Below, piece after piece: positions 30,516-43,945 of a stretch of 64,000 nucleotides of DNA. The stretch's first letter is position 1. Each line of letters begins with the position of its first letter. The stretch is taken from the NCBI GenBank assembly GCA_946480825.1, contig CAMLLG010000001.1, positions 60,801 through 124,800 of the forward strand. The letters run 5' to 3'. The notes under the pieces are model-generated. The model had not been told where the DNA came from. It worked only from the letters and a program-made list of their open reading frames with translations, and ran no database searches. Made by a program: the position numbers and the translations under genes. The stretch is from an uncultured Lysobacteraceae bacterium (GTDB lineage Bacteria > Pseudomonadota > Gammaproteobacteria > Xanthomonadales > Xanthomonadaceae).

Positions 30516-33500
30516 GGATACACCGCCAGGGAACGCAGTGCCTGGTCGCCCTGCGCAGCGTCGTGCGACGGCGGCGGCACCAGGGCGCGCACGTAGAAAT
30601 TGCTGATCTTCACGAGCGTCTCGCCGCTTTCGCTGAGGATGTGGATGTCGAACTGGAGGATGCCGGTGCCGGCGGCGCCGGCATCGCCGGAGCGCTCCAC
30701 CAGCACGTGGCAGCGCGGGGTCAGGCTGCCGACGATTTCGATCTCGTCGATCGCGAACGGCAGATGCGGCACGCCGCCTTCCTCGGAAGCCAGCAGCGCG
30801 ACCACGGTCTGCAGCGCGCCGTCGATCAGGGTCGGATGCAGCACGTACTGCTCGAAATCCCGGCGCAGCGACGGATCGAGCGTGAGCGTGGCCAGTGCGC
30901 AGCCGTCGCCGATCGCCACGTCGTCGATCACCCGGAAGGTCGGGCCGTAGTCGAAACCGAGGCGCTGGAAGATCCGGTAGTAGCGTTCGCCGTCGTGGCG
31001 TTCGCCGCAGCGGTGGCGCCATTCCGACAGCGACGGGCGCACCACCGACGATTCCGCGGCGTGGCCGTCCTGGAAGAACGCACGGCCCTCGCAGTGGACG
31101 ACGGTCTCCTGATCGTCGTCGACCGTGGTCACGACGAATTCGGTGCTGTAGCCGGCGGCATCGCTGGCGGTGGCGTTGCGCAGGCCGATCTTGAGGTCCT
31201 GCTGGGGATCGGTCAGCGACAGCGGCTGCACCCAGTAGATGTCCCTGAGCCGCTGCACGCGACGCTGCCCGGCGACGGTCGCCGCGACGCAGGCCATCTC
31301 GATGAAGCCCGCGCCCGGGAAGACCGCCTGACCCTGGATGCGGTGATCGCGAGCGTAGTACTGGTCGCCGTCGAGCGCCGCGTCGAAACGCACCTGCTGC
31401 AGCGTCGAGGCATTGTGCGAGATCAGCGGATGCAGGCGCGACGGCGCCGTCGCCGCGGGCGCGGCGTCCAGCGCATCGAAGTCGACCGCCCAGTGGCGAT
31501 CGCGCGCGAACGGATACACCGGCGCATCGGCGACCGGCCGCAGCGGCCCGTCGTGCAGACGCGTCCATTCGACCTTGCCGCCCTGCGTCCAGAACGCCGC
31601 GAGCCCGGCGAGATCGCGCGAGGCGCAGAGCGCATGCATGCGTTCTCGTTGTTCGCGCGTGGCGTAACCGGCCCCGTCGAAACGGCCCTGCCACAGGCGC
31701 ACCGCGGCGGAAGCGAGTGTCGCGTCGCCGTCGAGCCAGCGCTGCAGCGTCTGCCGCAGCGCCTGCGCGCTGTCGGCGACGATCGCCAGCCGCTCCGGCA
31801 TGGCTTCGCGACCGATCTGCACCGTACGGCAGAGCGCCGCGAGGTCGCAGCCGGGATTGAGCGCGAGGAAATCGACGTGGCGGAACGCGTATTCGCGCAG
31901 GCGCTCGGCATTCATCGCCGACAGCACGAACAGCGCTTCGCCGCCCGGCGTCGCCGCGGCGTTGACGGGTGCGGCCGCCGCTGCCGGCAGATATTCCTCC
32001 AGCACCGCGCAGGCGTTGACGCCGCCGGCACCGAAGGCGTTGATCAGCGCCCGGCGCGGGGTGCCCTCGGGCGATTCCCACGCGGTGAGCGCGGTCTGCA
32101 GATAGCACGGCGCACGCGCGAAATCGATGTCCGGGTTCACGACATCCGCGTGGATGCTCGGCGCGATCTGGCGGTGACGGAACTGCATCAGGATCTTGGC
32201 GATGCCGGCGATGCTGGTCGCGGACTCGGCGTGGCCGAGATTCGCCTTCAGCGACGCCAGCGCGCAGAACCCGGTGTCGGCGGTCTGCTGCGCGAAGGCC
32301 TGGGTGATCGCGGCGACTTCGAGGCTGTCGCCCATCTGGGTGCCGGTGCCGTGGCCTTCGATGAAGCCGATCGAGCGCGCGGGCACGTCGGCCTGCGCCA
32401 GCGCCTGCGCGATCACGTGCGCCTGTGCGTTCGGATTCGGCGTGGCGTAGCCGTTGGAGCGGCCGCTGTGATCGTAGGCGCTGCCGCGGATCACGCCGTA
32501 GATGCGGTCGCCGTCGCGTTCGGCGAGGCGCAGCGGTTTGAGCACCAGCGTGCCCACGCCTTCGCCGGGGATGAAGCCGTCGTCGCCGGCGCCGTAGCTG
32601 CGGCACTTGTCGCCGACCGCGAGCATCCTGCGATTGCAGAACGACTGGTACTTGGCGGGATGCAGGTAGAGATTGACGCCGCCGGCCAGCGCGACCTGGC
32701 ACTCGCTGCGACGCAGGCTTTCGCAGGCCAGATGCACCGCGACCAGAGACGAGGAGCACGCGGTGTCGACGGGCATGCTCGGGCCCTGCAGGTCCAGCGC
32801 GTACGACACGCGGTTCGCGATCGACCACGGCATCGCGCTGGGCGTGACCATGCGGCCGCGCTGCCACGCTTCCGGCGCCAGCAACTGGTAGGAGTTGGTG
32901 GTGACGCCGACGAAGACGCCGACATCGGCGCTCTTGCCCTTCGGATAGCACTGCTTCAGGCGTTCGCGGGTGTAGCCGGCATCTTCGATCGCCGCCCAGG
33001 CCGACTGCAGGAAACGCCGCTCCTGCGGGTCGATGATGTTCGCTTCGGAGGCGGAGATGTTGAAGAAACCCGCATCGAAGCGGTCGAAGTCCTCGATGAA
33101 GCCGCCCCACTTGCAGTAGATCTTGCCGTGTTCCGACCGCGCCGGATCGGGATCGTAGAAATCGGCCTGATTCCAGCGGTTTTCGGGCACCAGCTGGATC
33201 AGATCGGTGCCGGAACGCAGATGCGTCCACAGCGCTTCCGGATCGTCGGCCTGCGGGAACGAGGCATGCACGCCGATGATGGCGATGGGCTCGGCGTGCG
33301 CGGAAGCCGTCGTCGCTGCCGCTGCATGCGCGGGCGCGACGGCGGTCGCTGCAGGTTCCGCCGTCGTGGCGGCGATGGCGACCGGCGCCTGCGTCGCGGC
33401 CTCGGCCTGCGCGCTGGCCTCGCCCGCGAATCTGCGGCCCAGCGCCGCTGCCGCGTGCTCGGACAGATAGGCCGCGAGCTCGGCGACGGTCTCGTATTCG

Positions 33501-36500
33501 TACATCAGGGTCTTGGGCAGATCGCCCAGATCCTGCTCCAGCACCGCATTGAGTCGGCCGATCATGATCGAATCGAAACCGAAGGCCTCGAAGCGCTCGT
33601 CGATGTCGATCTGGTCGACCGGGACCCGGGTTTCGGCGTGGACCAGTTCGCACAGATAGCGCCGGGTCCGCGCCAGCAGCGCGTCGTCGACCTGCGTGTC
33701 GGCCTGCGTCGCGACCGCGACGGCGCGGGCAGGTGCCGCAGCGACGACCGAAGCCGGGTCGCAGTACGCCGCGATCTTCGACGGATGGCCGTACAGCGCC
33801 AGCGCCCGCGACAGATCCGAACGCAGCAGCGTTTCCCAGTACGCGATGCCTATGTCGGTCGGCAGTGCGGCCAGACCGGTCCGCGCTTCGGTGCGTTCCA
33901 GGTCGGCCGCGGACAGTTGCATGCCGCCGGCCAGCCAATACGGCCAACCGATCGACAGACTCTTGCCGAAACGTTCGCCGCGGACGCGCGCCCGTTCGCG
34001 ATGTTCGGCGAAGGCGTCCATGAAGGCGTTGGCGTAGGCGTAATCGGTCTGACCGACGTTGCCGAAACTGCCGGCGCCGGACGAGAACAGCACGAACAGA
34101 TCCAGCGGCTCGTCGGCGGTGAGCCGATCCAGATGCAGGGTGCCCTGCACCTTCGGCGCGAGGACGCGGTGGAACTGCGCGCGGTCCTTGCGGATCAGCA
34201 GCGCGTCGTCGTTGACGCCGGCGCTGTGGATCACACCGCTGATGGCGCCGTCGACCGTCTTGCCGTCCATCGTGTTGTTGAAGCCGGCCTTCGCCGCGGC
34301 GACGAGCGCCTGCGCCTGCGCCGCGTCGGCGATGTCCGCCTGGACGTAGATCGCTTCGGCGCCGAGCGCGCGCAGCGCGTCGAGTTTCTTCGCGGCGGCG
34401 TCGGAGAGCGCCGAACGCCCGCTCAACACGAGTTTCGCGCGGTAATGCTCGGCGAGATGGCGCGCGAACAGTTCGCCCAGCCCGCCGAGACCGCCGGTGA
34501 TCAGATAAACGCCGCCGTGCTTGAGCGGCATGTCGCCGCTGGCGCCGGGTTCGGGCGACGGCTGCGTCAGCACCCGCACGAAGCGCTGCGCGCCGTCGCC
34601 CGCACGGTAGCGCACCTCGGTCTCGCGCTGCGGCGGCGTCTGCAATTCTCCGATGATCGCGTCGGCCATCGTGGCGACGATGTCTCCGTCGCCCGCCTGC
34701 GCTCGGCCTTCGAACGCCAGCACGCGACCGTGATGGCGGCTGTTCTCGATCGCGAGCGAACGGTAGAACGCGGCCAGCGCTTCGCAGGCCGCGGTGTTCG
34801 CGGCGGCATCGGCGTGGAAGCACGACACGAACGCGCAGGGCGTCTGCTTCGCGCCCGTGCCGGCGAGCGCCTTGCACAGCCCGAACAGGGCGTCGACGCC
34901 GACAGTCAGCGCACGCGCGGCGTCTTCGCCGGGCTGCAGACGCGCGGCATCGGCGTTGTGGATCACGTGGGTCGGCGTGCGGCCCTGCGCGCGCAGCGTT
35001 TGCAGCAGCGATTCGAACTGCTGCGGCTGCGCCGCGTCGAGCGTGAAGCGGTCGTCGGCGTCCTGCGCGAAGGCGGCGTTCTCGGCCAGACGCACGAACA
35101 CGATGGCCTTGGGAGCGGCCTTCGACGTCGATGCCGCGTCGAGGCGCGCCCCGATCCGTTCGAACAGCGACGCGTCGCTGTCGACGACCAGCAGCGTGTC
35201 GTCGGCGCCGAACGCCACGCGCTGCGCGGGCAACGCGGCGGCCCGCCAGGTCGGCGTGTAATACGTCGCACGTTTGGCTTCGACCACCGCGACCGGCGCC
35301 GCGGCGAGCGGAATGGCGGTCGTGGTCGTCGGCGTGGTCGGCGATGCGACCGCCGTCGCGGGCTGCGCGGCGATGGTCGCGACCGGCTGCGGCCAGTAGC
35401 GCTCCTTCGCGAACGGATAACCGGGCACCCGATGCAGCCGGCGCGGCTGGCCGTCGGCGTGGTAGGCGGCCCAGTCGATCTCCGCGCCCTGCACCCACAG
35501 CGCGGCCAGCGCATCGGATTGGCGCAGACCGTCGCGCTGGCGCAGCGCGGCGGCTTCTTCGGTCGGAATGCTCGCGTCCTGCGTGCGCGCCACCGTGCCG
35601 CGATGTCCGTTGCCGACACCGGCGAGGAAATCGCGCAGCTGCGACTGCAATTCGGGCAGGGACGCGGCGACCCAGGCGCCGCGTTCGCGCATCGGGTCGC
35701 GGCCGACCTGCAGGGTGTAGGCCAGATCGCGCAGGGCGAAGTCGGCGTTGTTGCGGTCGAGGAACTGCAGAAGTTCCTGCGCCATGGTCCGCAACTGTTC
35801 CGCGCTGCGCGCGGACAGCGGCACGATGCACGGCTGGGCCAGCGCGGGCTGCGGGCGCAGCACCGGCACGTATTCCTCGATGACCACGTGCGCGTTGGTG
35901 CCGCTGAAGCCGAAGGCGCTGACCGCGGCGCGGCGCTTGCGGCCGGACGCGGGCGCCCAGTCGTGGGCGCTGCGGCTGACGTAGAAGGGCGAGGCGCCGA
36001 AATCGAACAGCGCGTTTTCCTGCTTCAGATTCACGTTGGGCGCGATCGTGCCGTTGCGCAGGCTGAGCAGCACCTTGTGCACGCCGGCCACGCCGGCGGC
36101 GCCGGAGGTGTGGCCGAGATTGGTCTTGACCGCGCCGAGCGCGCAGCCGTTGCGCTTGCCGCCGTGTTCCTTGAACACCGTGGACAGCGCTTCGAGTTCG
36201 ATCGGATCGCCGAGCTTGGTGCCGGTGCCGTGGGTCTCGACGTAGTTGATCGTGGTCGCGTCGATGCCGTAGCGGCGGTAGACGTCGCGCAGCAGATCGA
36301 TCTGGCTGTTGACGCTGGGCGCGGTGATGCCGTTGGTCTTGCCGTCCTGATTGATGCCGGAGCCGATGATGACGCCGTAGATCTCGTCGCCGTCGCGTTC
36401 GGCATCGGACAGACGCTTCAGCACCACGGTACCGACGCCCTCGCCCGGCACGAAACCGTCGGCGCCGTTGTCGAAAGTCTTGCACTGGCCGTCGCGCGAG

Positions 36501-39500
36501 AGCATGCCCGCGCGGCACATGCCGAGGTACGACTCGGGGATCAGGTAGAGGCTGACGCCGCCGGCCAGCCCCATGTCGATCTCGTGGTTGAGCAGCGCCT
36601 GGCAGGCCAGATGGATCGCCACCAGCGACGAGGAGCAGGCGGTGTCGATCGGGATCGCCGGCCCCTTGAGATTGAGGTGATAGGCGATGCGGGCGGCGCC
36701 GATGGCGAAGCTGTTGCCGGTGGTCTCGACGTTGAGCGGGTTGCCCTTGCCCAGCAGGAACGAGTATTCGCTGCTCATGATGCCGAGATAGACGCCGCAC
36801 TTGCGGTTGCTCAGCGCCGCGCTGGAATAACCGGCGTCCTGGAACGAACGGTAGCTTTCCTGCATGAACAGGCGATGCTGCGGGTCCATGACCTCGGCTT
36901 CCGACGGCGAGATCTGGAAGAACATCGGGTCGAATTCTTCGGCGCCGTCGAGCATGCCGAGCCACTTGCAGTAGACCTTGCCGGGTTTGCCCGGCGTCGG
37001 GTCGTAGTACGCGGCGACATCCCAGCGCTCCGGCGGAATTTCACGGATCGAGTTGCGGCCTTCGACCAGGTTCTGCCAGAACTGTTCGAGGTTGTCGGCG
37101 CCCGGGTAACGCCCGGACATGCCGACGATGGCGATTTTTTCGGAGATTTTTCCGGCGTCCCGCGTCGGCTGCTGCGGCACGGCGTCGACCGCCGCCGGCA
37201 TCGCGCGCGCGCGGCGATGCAGCGCGTTGCGCGGGAGTCCGGTCGCTGGCGCGAAGGCCTGCGACGCGGCGAATGCGGGCATCGCGGTGGCGGTCGGGGC
37301 CGCGGTCGGCACGGCAACCGTCGGCGGACGCGACGGCGCTTCGGCGACCGGCGCCGCGACGGCCGCCGACGGCACGCGATCCGGCGGCAGCTTGGCGAGT
37401 TCTTCGTGGACGAAGCGCGCGAGCGCGCGCAGGGTCGAGTAGTCGTAGACGCGGGTCGCGGAAATCTCGAGACCGTAGGCCTTGTTGATCGTCTTGACCC
37501 ATTCGACGCCGACGATCGAATCGAGGCCGAGATCGACGAACGACTGGTCGTAGTCGATCGCGGCTTCGTCGAGATACAGCGCATGCGCCAGACTGGCGCG
37601 CAATTCGGGCTGCAGCGATTCGGCGCTGCGGCGGCTCGCCGGTGCGGGCGACGGTGCCGTGACGATGGACGGCGCCGCGACCGCAGGCGGATCGAAGGTC
37701 GGCAGGTCCAGCACCACGCTGGGCACCGAAGCCGCGGCCGGCACCGGTCTGGCCGGCTGTGCGGACACGGGCGCCGGCGACGGTGCCGGCGTCGCGGCGG
37801 TCTTCGGCAACTGGCTTTCGACGTAGACGCTCAGTGCGGCGAGGTTGGCGTAGTCGTAGACGCGGGTCGCGCCGATCTCGAGGCCGAGGCCCTTGTTGAT
37901 GCTCTTGACCCATTCGACGCCGACGATCGAATCCAGGCCGAGGTCGACGAACGGACGGTCGTCGTCGATGTTCGCCTCGTCGAGATACAGCGCCTGCGCC
38001 AGCGAACGCTTGAGGAAACCGCGCACGTCGACGCGCTCGTTCGCGGTCGGGGCGCCGGCGGTCGCGACAACAACCGGTGCAGGCATCGCAACGGGCACGG
38101 GGACCGGCGCCGTGGGTTGCGGCGACATGGCTTGCGGCGACATGGGCGACACCGCCATCGCCGCATCCAGCGCGGCCAGCCGCGAGGCGCTCGGCTTCGG
38201 CTGGTGACTGTGACGCGGTGCGGGCAGCGTCGACGGCTCGACCAGCGCGATCGCATCGGGCTTGTGCAGCACGGGCGCGTCGACGATGGCGGCGAGCGCG
38301 GTCGCGGCGACCGGCGCGGCCGCGGCATCTGTGGCGACCGCCGGCACGAATCCGCGCCAGCGCAGGCATACGGCACCGTTGCCGTCGCACCAGTCCATGT
38401 CGAGCACCGGACCCTGCGTGCCCGAATGCCAGCGCACCCAGATCCACATCGGCGATGCGCAGGCCGCGTGGATGCCGACCGTCGCGATCTCGCCCGGGTC
38501 GAGACCGTCGAGCCCCAGCGCCGCGGCGATGCCGTCGAACGCGCGCTCGGCGAACGCGGGCGCGAGCAGCGTATCGGCGGCGACCGCCGGCAGATCGCCG
38601 CCGGCCGCGATCAACAACTCCCCTGCCCCGCGCCACAGGCGCCAGGCGGACGCGGCGCGATCGGCCGGCCACGCGGTTTCGGACATCCGCGCGGCGAGCG
38701 CCGCGATGTCGAGGGTGGTGGTCTCGGCCGAGAACGCGATCTCGCCGCTGCCCTGCGCATGCACGCATTCGTCGGCGTCGCCGCTGTAGATGTCGAAGTC
38801 GATCCTGCCGTTGGCGGACGGATACAGCGCGATGTGCAGCGCGGCCGAGCCGTCGGCGACGAAGGGCGCCGCGAACCGCAGCGCTTCGAGTTCGACCGCC
38901 GCGGTGGCCGGCGACTCGCGCCGCGCGCAGGCCAGCGCCGCGCGCGCCATTTCGAGCAGCGCCGCCGACGACAGCGGCGATTCGCCGGCTGCGAGCACCG
39001 ACGAGAACCGCATCTGCTCCAGATCCGAAGTGTTTTCGTGCAGCAGCGGATGCAGGCCGGCGCGCGCGCCGCCCGGACGCGAGATCTGCGGCTGCGGGCC
39101 GATGTGCGAGAACAGACCGACGGTCGGGTCGATCCAGTATTTTTCCTTCGCGAAGGGATAGGTCGGCAGATGCAGGCGGCGCGGGCCGTGCTTGCCGTGG
39201 AACTTGCGCCAGTCCAGATCGAGACCCTTGGACCACAACTCGGCCAGCTTCGTGAGCTTGCGCTGCGCGATCCACTTGTCGAGCACTTCCTCGTAGTCGT
39301 TGTCGGCGACGAACAGGCCCAGCATCTCCTTGTTCGCCTTGACCTGCCCGCGATAACCGCCGTCGGCGTCGCCGTCGAGGTGCGCGCTGAGCGCATCCTG
39401 CAGACGGGCGCTCGAATCGACCACGAACGCCAGCCGTTCTTCCATCGCTTCGCGGCCGATCTGCAGCGTGTGCGCGAGCGCGAGATGATCGACCCGGCGG

Positions 39501-42500
39501 CCGGCATCCGAAGCTTCCTGCAGCACGAACAGCAGATCGCGGACTTTCTGCATCAGCTGTTCGGGCGTGCGCGCCGACAGCGGGACGATGGTCGGGATGC
39601 CCTCGTCGGCGAGCGGTTCGCTGCGGACATACTCCTCGATCACGAAATGCGCGTTCGAGCCGCCGGCGCCGAACGAGGACAGGCCAGCGATGCGCGGCAC
39701 CGGTTTGCCGTCGACGACCGGCTGTTCCCATTCGCGCAGCCGCTGGTTGACCTCGAACGGCGTGGTCGCGAAATCGATGTTCGGATTCAGGCGCTCCGAA
39801 TGCAGCGACGGCACGATCTGCCGGTGGCGGAGCTGCAGGATGACCTTGGTCAACCCGGCGATGCCCGCCGCCGACTCGCAGTGGCCGATGTTCGATTTCG
39901 CCGAACCGATCAGGCAGAAACCGGTGTCCTGGGTATGTTCGCGGAACGCCTTGCCCAGCGCCGCGATCTCGATCGGATCGCCGAGCTTGGTGCCGGTGCC
40001 GTGCGCTTCGATGTAGCTGACGTGGCGCGCGTCGACGCCGGCATCCTTCAAGGCATCGGCGATCACCGCCGCCTGCGCCTGCGGATTCGGCACGGTGTAG
40101 CCGTTGGTCTTGCCGCCGTGGTTCAGCGCGCTGCCGCGGATGATCGCGTGGATCGCGTCGCCGTCGCGCTCCGCGTCGGAGAGGCGCTTGAGCACCACCA
40201 CGCCCACGCCCTCGCCCGGGATGTAGCCGTCGCCGCCCTCGCCGAAACTCTGGCAGTGGCCGGTTCCGGAAATGAACTGGCCCGCGCTCAGCATGCTGTA
40301 CTTGTCGGGATGGATGCTGAGGTTGACGCCGCCGGCCAGCGCCATGTCGGTGCGGCCGAGACGCAGATCCTGGCAGGCGAGATGGATCGCGGTCAGCGAC
40401 GACGAGCACATGGTGTCGAGCGTCATGCTCGGCCCGTGCAGGTTGAGCACGTAGGACACGCGGTTGGCGATGCTGGCGAGACTGCCCGAGCGATTGTATT
40501 CGCCGTACATCACGCCGGCGTACACGCCGACCTGGCCCGGCAGGCCGTTGGCCCGCGGCAGGCGCAGGCTCTTGCGCGAATAACCGGCGTCCTCGATCGC
40601 CATCCAGGCGTGCTGCAGGAACATCCGCTCCTGCGGATCGATGTACGGCGCTTCGCGCGGCGAGATGTTGAAGAACTGCGGATCGAATTCGTCGGCGCCG
40701 CGGATGAAGCCGCCCCACTTGCTGTAGTGGCCGGGCTGTTCGCGGTCGCTGGTGTAGTAATCCTCCCAGCGCCAGCGCTCGGCCGGAATCTCGACGATGC
40801 AGTCCTTGCCGTCGCGCAGATTGCGCCAGAAATCCTGCAGCGTTTCCGATTCCGGATAACGGCCGCTGAGGCCGACCACCGCGATCGGTTCGGATGTCGT
40901 CGATGCGCCGGCGTGGCCGCGACGCACGAGAGTGCCGGAGGCCGCGGCCTTGCCGCGCAGCGCCGGTTTCGGTGTCTGCCGCGTCGGTGCGGAGACGGTC
41001 GGCGCGGAACGCGGCGCCGCGGTCGTCGCGGCGGCGGTCGAAGGCGCGCCGGAAGACGCGCCGGGCGACAGCAGCGCCCGCAGCCGTTCCGCGTGCGCCT
41101 GCACCAGATGTTCGCTGAGCGCCGCGGTGGTCTGGTATTCGAAGAACAGGGTCTTGGGCAGCGGCCCGAAATGTTTCTCGAGCTGGGCGGTGAGATTCAT
41201 CGCCAGGATCGAGTTGATGCCGTAATTCTCGAGCGCTTCCTCGATGTCGATCTGGTTCGGCGCGATCTTCAGCACCGGCGAGAATTCGCGGCGCAGGAAC
41301 TCGCGCGCCTGCGCGAGCAGATCGCCGGCGGGTGCTGTCGAGGTTCCGCTCTGGACGCTCGGCGCGGCTTGCACATTGCGTGCGGCTTGCGGCGCGGGCG
41401 ACGAGATCTCCGCAGGGCGCGCGGCCGCGGGCTGCGTCGGCGCATCGAACAGCTTGCGCAGCCGGCGGCCTTCGCCTTCGACGGTGAACACCTGCGCATG
41501 CGCGGACGCGAGCGCCTGGCGGAACACCGCGAGGCCCGCCGCGGTGCGCATCGGCACCATGCCGGTCTGGGTCTGCAGCCAGCGCACGGCTTCGCCGTCG
41601 GGGCGCATGCCGCCTTCGTCCCACAGCGGCCAGTCGATCGCGACGGTGCGGCCGCTGCGCTCGCGCGCCGCGACCCGGTTTTCGCGGAACGCAGCGAAGG
41701 CGTCGAGAAAACCGTTCGCGGCGGCGTAATCGGCCTGGCCGACATTGCCGAACACCGACACGCCGGACGAGAACAGGGCGAAGAAATCGAGATCGAGGCC
41801 GCCGGTGGCGGCGTCGAGATGCCAGGTGCCGCGAACCTTGGGGGCGAGCACCGCGGCCACGTCGTCTGCGGATTTCCTGAGAATGACTTCGTCGTTGCGT
41901 GCGCCGGCGCAATGCAGCACGCCGCGGATCGCGCCGACGGCGCCGACGATGTCATCGATCACCTGCGCGCAGTGCGCGGCATCGCGGAGGTCGAGCCGGC
42001 GATACTGCAGACGGTCGCCGAAACCTTCGCCATCGAGGCGTGCGGCGATGGCGTCGTCGGGCGCGGAGCGCCCGGTGAGAACGACGCGCGCGCCCTGCGA
42101 CTGGGTCAGGATCTCGCGCGCGAACAGCAGGCCGAGGCCGCCGAGGCCGCCGGTGATCAGATAGACGCCGTTTTCGCGATACGGCGATTCGCCCGCGCCA
42201 TCGACACCGTCATCGGCCGGCGACGGCAGCAGCGTCCACGCCGGTGCGCGCCAGTCCTGCACCGACACCCGGATCTGCGGCAGATGCGCGCGCGCGGCGG
42301 CGTCGAGCAGCGCGGCATCGAGCGCTTCGGGCGCCACCTGGGGATCGATCAGGACGAGCTGGGCGGTGAGCGACGGATTTTCCTGCGCGGCGGTGCGCAG
42401 CATGCCGCCCAGGCCGGCCAGCAGGCGACCTTCCGCGGTATCGGGAATCGCGCACTGCAGCAGGGTCTTCTCGCCGGAATGCCGCTTCAGCACATCCTGC

Positions 42501-43789
42501 AGACGTTCGAACACCTGCAGTGCGATCGCTTCGTAGCGCAGCGCCGGATGGCGTTCGGTGGCGTCCGTTTCGGCGGACGCGGTCAGCGATTCGACCGCGA
42601 TGCCGGGCCGCTTCGACGCCAGCGCGTCGGCGCCCGGCAAGTCGCACAGCAATACGCGGGCGTGGGCGAAGTCCGCGATCGGGGCCGAGGTCGCGGACTC
42701 GGTCCGCTGCGGATCGCGGCGCGGCTGCGGTTCGCTCCAGCCGGGTGCGGCCACGAGAGTTTCCACGCCGGTCGCGGCGGGTGCGGCGCCGCGGGCATCG
42801 AAGCGGCGCGCGCAGAAGCCGCGCATCTGCACGCAGATGTTGCCGGCGTCGTCGCACAGATCGAGATCCAGCGTGAGCTGGGCCGCGCCTTCGGCCCCGG
42901 CCGCAGGCTCTTCGCCCAAAAGATCGGCGCGGCGCACGAACGCATGCAGGGACGTGCCGCAGTCGCCGAGAATGCACAGCGATTCCAGCGCGAACGGCAG
43001 CATCGGGTCGCTCGGCAGCACGCCGCGTTCGCCCAGGCCGATCGCCGCCTGCAGCGCGCTGTCGATCAGCGCCGGATGCAGCGCGTACACGGCGTTGTCT
43101 TCGCCGGCGAGCGCATCGGGCAGCGCCAGATCGGCCAGCACCCGGCCGTCGCCGCTGTCGAGCCGGACGATGCCGCGGTGCGCGGGGCCGTATTCGATGC
43201 CGACCTGCGCGTAGGTGTCGTAGACGTTTCCGGCGTCCCAATGGTCGCGGGTCATGCCGGCGCGCAGCGCGTCGAGGTCCAGCGGTTCGGCCTCGGCGGA
43301 ATCGTAGAAGCGCACGCGCCCGGAGGCGTGATCGGTGCGCAGCCCGCCCTCGCTTTCGCTGAACACGCGGAATTCGAGGAAATCCTCGTCCGCGTCGATG
43401 TCGATCAGGATGTCCCGCTGATGCTCCACCGCGAACGGCGACAGCCAGAGCACGTTCTCGAACGCGATCAGCGAGGCGGCCGCGAGATCGGGCACGGCAT
43501 CGGCCACCGCCGCGCGCGCCATTTCGAGGTAGGCCACGCCGGGCAGCACGCCGACCGCGCCGCCCGAGGGCATGCGCACCCGATGATCGCGGAGGAAGAA
43601 TTCGTCGCCGACCAGCCGCGAGCGATAGCGCTGCTGCGTGAGGGTCGACACGTTGCTGTGCACGAGCGGGTGCAGTTGCGCGGGCGCGCTCCGGCGCCCG
43701 GAAAACTGCCTGATCAGCTCCAGCGCATTGGCCTTGCCAAGGCGCTTGCTCTTCAGCTCGGTCACCACGTATTCGACGAAATCCACCAT
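30512..43789 (-). CDS. PKS protein C: DH-KR-ACP / KS-psiDH-ACP-ACP / KS-KR-ACP / KS-DH
   Basis: A 4425-aa PKS. It starts with a helical docking-like segment ([19 protein letters not shown]). Then DH (39-330, long-loop form of HxxxGxxxxP, DSALQ); KR (near 537, [16 protein letters not shown]); ACP (824-904, GINSI); KS1 (967-1390, TMCSSS); degenerate DH (1577-1817); tandem ACPs (1920-1993 and 2057-2130), both with [10 protein letters not shown], i.e. Trp six residues after Ser; KS2 (2217-2640, [10 protein letters not shown]); KR (near 3087); ACP (3370-3450, GFDSI); KS3 (3500-3937, EGHGTGT); DH (4120-4407, [15 protein letters not shown]). The beta-branch module has no ECH domain. The start is uncertain: in-frame GTG at 43855 and ATG at 43828 are possible, and the ribosome binding site is weak. 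Confidence 0.95.
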   Translation of the reverse strand: MVDFVEYVVTELKSKRLGKANALELIRQFSGRRSAPAQLHPLVHSNVSTLTQQRYRSRLVGDEFFLRDHRVRMPSGGAVGVLPGVAYLEMARAAVADAVPDLAAASLIAFENVLWLSPFAVEHQRDILIDIDADEDFLEFRVFSESEGGLRTDHASGRVRFYDSAEAEPLDLDALRAGMTRDHWDAGNVYDTYAQVGIEYGPAHRGIVRLDSGDGRVLADLALPDALAGEDNAVYALHPALIDSALQAAIGLGERGVLPSDPMLPFALESLCILGDCGTSLHAFVRRADLLGEEPAAGAEGAAQLTLDLDLCDDAGNICVQMRGFCARRFDARGAAPAATGVETLVAAPGWSEPQPRRDPQRTESATSAPIADFAHARVLLCDLPGADALASKRPGIAVESLTASAETDATERHPALRYEAIALQVFERLQDVLKRHSGEKTLLQCAIPDTAEGRLLAGLGGMLRTAAQENPSLTAQLVLIDPQVAPEALDAALLDAAARAHLPQIRVSVQDWRAPAWTLLPSPADDGVDGAGESPYRENGVYLITGGLGGLGLLFAREILTQSQGARVVLTGRSAPDDAIAARLDGEGFGDRLQYRRLDLRDAAHCAQVIDDIVGAVGAIRGVLHCAGARNDEVILRKSADDVAAVLAPKVRGTWHLDAATGGLDLDFFALFSSGVSVFGNVGQADYAAANGFLDAFAAFRENRVAARERSGRTVAIDWPLWDEGGMRPDGEAVRWLQTQTGMVPMRTAAGLAVFRQALASAHAQVFTVEGEGRRLRKLFDAPTQPAAARPAEISSPAPQAARNVQAAPSVQSGTSTAPAGDLLAQAREFLRREFSPVLKIAPNQIDIEEALENYGINSILAMNLTAQLEKHFGPLPKTLFFEYQTTAALSEHLVQAHAERLRALLSPGASSGAPSTAAATTAAPRSAPTVSAPTRQTPKPALRGKAAASGTLVRRGHAGASTTSEPIAVVGLSGRYPESETLQDFWRNLRDGKDCIVEIPAERWRWEDYYTSDREQPGHYSKWGGFIRGADEFDPQFFNISPREAPYIDPQERMFLQHAWMAIEDAGYSRKSLRLPRANGLPGQVGVYAGVMYGEYNRSGSLASIANRVSYVLNLHGPSMTLDTMCSSSLTAIHLACQDLRLGRTDMALAGGVNLSIHPDKYSMLSAGQFISGTGHCQSFGEGGDGYIPGEGVGVVVLKRLSDAERDGDAIHAIIRGSALNHGGKTNGYTVPNPQAQAAVIADALKDAGVDARHVSYIEAHGTGTKLGDPIEIAALGKAFREHTQDTGFCLIGSAKSNIGHCESAAGIAGLTKVILQLRHRQIVPSLHSERLNPNIDFATTPFEVNQRLREWEQPVVDGKPVPRIAGLSSFGAGGSNAHFVIEEYVRSEPLADEGIPTIVPLSARTPEQLMQKVRDLLFVLQEASDAGRRVDHLALAHTLQIGREAMEERLAFVVDSSARLQDALSAHLDGDADGGYRGQVKANKEMLGLFVADNDYEEVLDKWIAQRKLTKLAELWSKGLDLDWRKFHGKHGPRRLHLPTYPFAKEKYWIDPTVGLFSHIGPQPQISRPGGARAGLHPLLHENTSDLEQMRFSSVLAAGESPLSSAALLEMARAALACARRESPATAAVELEALRFAAPFVADGSAALHIALYPSANGRIDFDIYSGDADECVHAQGSGEIAFSAETTTLDIAALAARMSETAWPADRAASAWRLWRGAGELLIAAGGDLPAVAADTLLAPAFAERAFDGIAAALGLDGLDPGEIATVGIHAACASPMWIWVRWHSGTQGPVLDMDWCDGNGAVCLRWRGFVPAVATDAAAAPVAATALAAIVDAPVLHKPDAIALVEPSTLPAPRHSHQPKPSASRLAALDAAMAVSPMSPQAMSPQPTAPVPVPVAMPAPVVVATAGAPTANERVDVRGFLKRSLAQALYLDEANIDDDRPFVDLGLDSIVGVEWVKSINKGLGLEIGATRVYDYANLAALSVYVESQLPKTAATPAPSPAPVSAQPARPVPAAASVPSVVLDLPTFDPPAVAAPSIVTAPSPAPASRRSAESLQPELRASLAHALYLDEAAIDYDQSFVDLGLDSIVGVEWVKTINKAYGLEISATRVYDYSTLRALARFVHEELAKLPPDRVPSAAVAAPVAEAPSRPPTVAVPTAAPTATAMPAFAASQAFAPATGLPRNALHRRARAMPAAVDAVPQQPTRDAGKISEKIAIVGMSGRYPGADNLEQFWQNLVEGRNSIREIPPERWDVAAYYDPTPGKPGKVYCKWLGMLDGAEEFDPMFFQISPSEAEVMDPQHRLFMQESYRSFQDAGYSSAALSNRKCGVYLGIMSSEYSFLLGKGNPLNVETTGNSFAIGAARIAYHLNLKGPAIPIDTACSSSLVAIHLACQALLNHEIDMGLAGGVSLYLIPESYLGMCRAGMLSRDGQCKTFDNGADGFVPGEGVGTVVLKRLSDAERDGDEIYGVIIGSGINQDGKTNGITAPSVNSQIDLLRDVYRRYGIDATTINYVETHGTGTKLGDPIELEALSTVFKEHGGKRNGCALGAVKTNLGHTSGAAGVAGVHKVLLSLRNGTIAPNVNLKQENALFDFGASPFYVSRSAHDWAPASGRKRRAAVSAFGFSGTNAHVVIEEYVPVLRPQPALAQPCIVPLSARSAEQLRTMAQELLQFLDRNNADFALRDLAYTLQVGRDPMRERGAWVAASLPELQSQLRDFLAGVGNGHRGTVARTQDASIPTEEAAALRQRDGLRQSDALAALWVQGAEIDWAAYHADGQPRRLHRVPGYPFAKERYWPQPVATIAAQPATAVASPTTPTTTTAIPLAAAPVAVVEAKRATYYTPTWRAAALPAQRVAFGADDTLLVVDSDASLFERIGARLDAASTSKAAPKAIVFVRLAENAAFAQDADDRFTLDAAQPQQFESLLQTLRAQGRTPTHVIHNADAARLQPGEDAARALTVGVDALFGLCKALAGTGAKQTPCAFVSCFHADAAANTAACEALAAFYRSLAIENSRHHGRVLAFEGRAQAGDGDIVATMADAIIGELQTPPQRETEVRYRAGDGAQRFVRVLTQPSPEPGASGDMPLKHGGVYLITGGLGGLGELFARHLAEHYRAKLVLSGRSALSDAAAKKLDALRALGAEAIYVQADIADAAQAQALVAAAKAGFNNTMDGKTVDGAISGVIHSAGVNDDALLIRKDRAQFHRVLAPKVQGTLHLDRLTADEPLDLFVLFSSGAGSFGNVGQTDYAYANAFMDAFAEHRERARVRGERFGKSLSIGWPYWLAGGMQLSAADLERTEARTGLAALPTDIGIAYWETLLRSDLSRALALYGHPSKIAAYCDPASVVAAAPARAVAVATQADTQVDDALLARTRRYLCELVHAETRVPVDQIDIDERFEAFGFDSIMIGRLNAVLEQDLGDLPKTLMYEYETVAELAAYLSEHAAAALGRRFAGEASAQAEAATQAPVAIAATTAEPAATAVAPAHAAAATTASAHAEPIAIIGVHASFPQADDPEALWTHLRSGTDLIQLVPENRWNQADFYDPDPARSEHGKIYCKWGGFIEDFDRFDAGFFNISASEANIIDPQERRFLQSAWAAIEDAGYTRERLKQCYPKGKSADVGVFVGVTTNSYQLLAPEAWQRGRMVTPSAMPWSIANRVSYALDLQGPSMPVDTACSSSLVAVHLACESLRRSECQVALAGGVNLYLHPAKYQSFCNRRMLAVGDKCRSYGAGDDGFIPGEGVGTLVLKPLRLAERDGDRIYGVIRGSAYDHSGRSNGYATPNPNAQAHVIAQALAQADVPARSIGFIEGHGTGTQMGDSLEVAAITQAFAQQTADTGFCALASLKANLGHAESATSIAGIAKILMQFRHRQIAPSIHADVVNPDIDFARAPCYLQTALTAWESPEGTPRRALINAFGAGGVNACAVLEEYLPAAAAAPVNAAATPGGEALFVLSAMNAERLREYAFRHVDFLALNPGCDLAALCRTVQIGREAMPERLAIVADSAQALRQTLQRWLDGDATLASAAVRLWQGRFDGAGYATREQRERMHALCASRDLAGLAAFWTQGGKVEWTRLHDGPLRPVADAPVYPFARDRHWAVDFDALDAAPAATAPSRLHPLISHNASTLQQVRFDAALDGDQYYARDHRIQGQAVFPGAGFIEMACVAATVAGQRRVQRLRDIYWVQPLSLTDPQQDLKIGLRNATASDAAGYSTEFVVTTVDDDQETVVHCEGRAFFQDGHAAESSVVRPSLSEWRHRCGERHDGERYYRIFQRLGFDYGPTFRVIDDVAIGDGCALATLTLDPSLRRDFEQYVLHPTLIDGALQTVVALLASEEGGVPHLPFAIDEIEIVGSLTPRCHVLVERSGDAGAAGTGILQFDIHILSESGETLVKISNFYVRALVPPPSHDAAQGDQALRSLAVYP
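39978..40171 (-). repeat. 194-bp direct repeat inside a KS of PKS C (copy 1)
   Basis: By eye this segment of KS1 in protein C is identical, base for base, to 50790-50983 in KS1 of protein B. It encodes part of the block from the [11 protein letters not shown] region back through ADALKDAG. The flanks on both sides are also highly similar but with scattered differences. That pattern suggests recent gene conversion or duplication between the two modules. Confidence 0.75.
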
Positions 43790-43945
43790 GACATCCGTTC
43801 TCTCGAGTTTCCTGGATCGCGGCTTCATTGCCGCGATGCGTTGCCATTGCCACACGTTGCCGCTGCCACATTGTTCACGCTTGATGACGCCGACTCAGGC
43901 CAACCGGCCGGATGTCCGGCGCGGCCATTGTCCCGACGAAGTGCT
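43790..43945 (-). other. Gap between PKS genes B and C, with a palindrome
   Basis: This gap between the stop of gene B and the preferred start of gene C holds a perfect palindromic hairpin, GCCGGA-TG-TCCGGC at 43907-43920, close behind the gene B stop. It has no T-run. I see no convincing promoter. The alternative upstream starts of gene C at 43828 and 43855 fall in this gap. Confidence 0.4.

Noticed and set aside
30516..36965. Extension of the PKS D frame upstream into gene C
   Set aside because: The upstream part is a shifted frame of protein C. The ATG at 30515 with ATGA overlap and an immediate DH domain is the real start.
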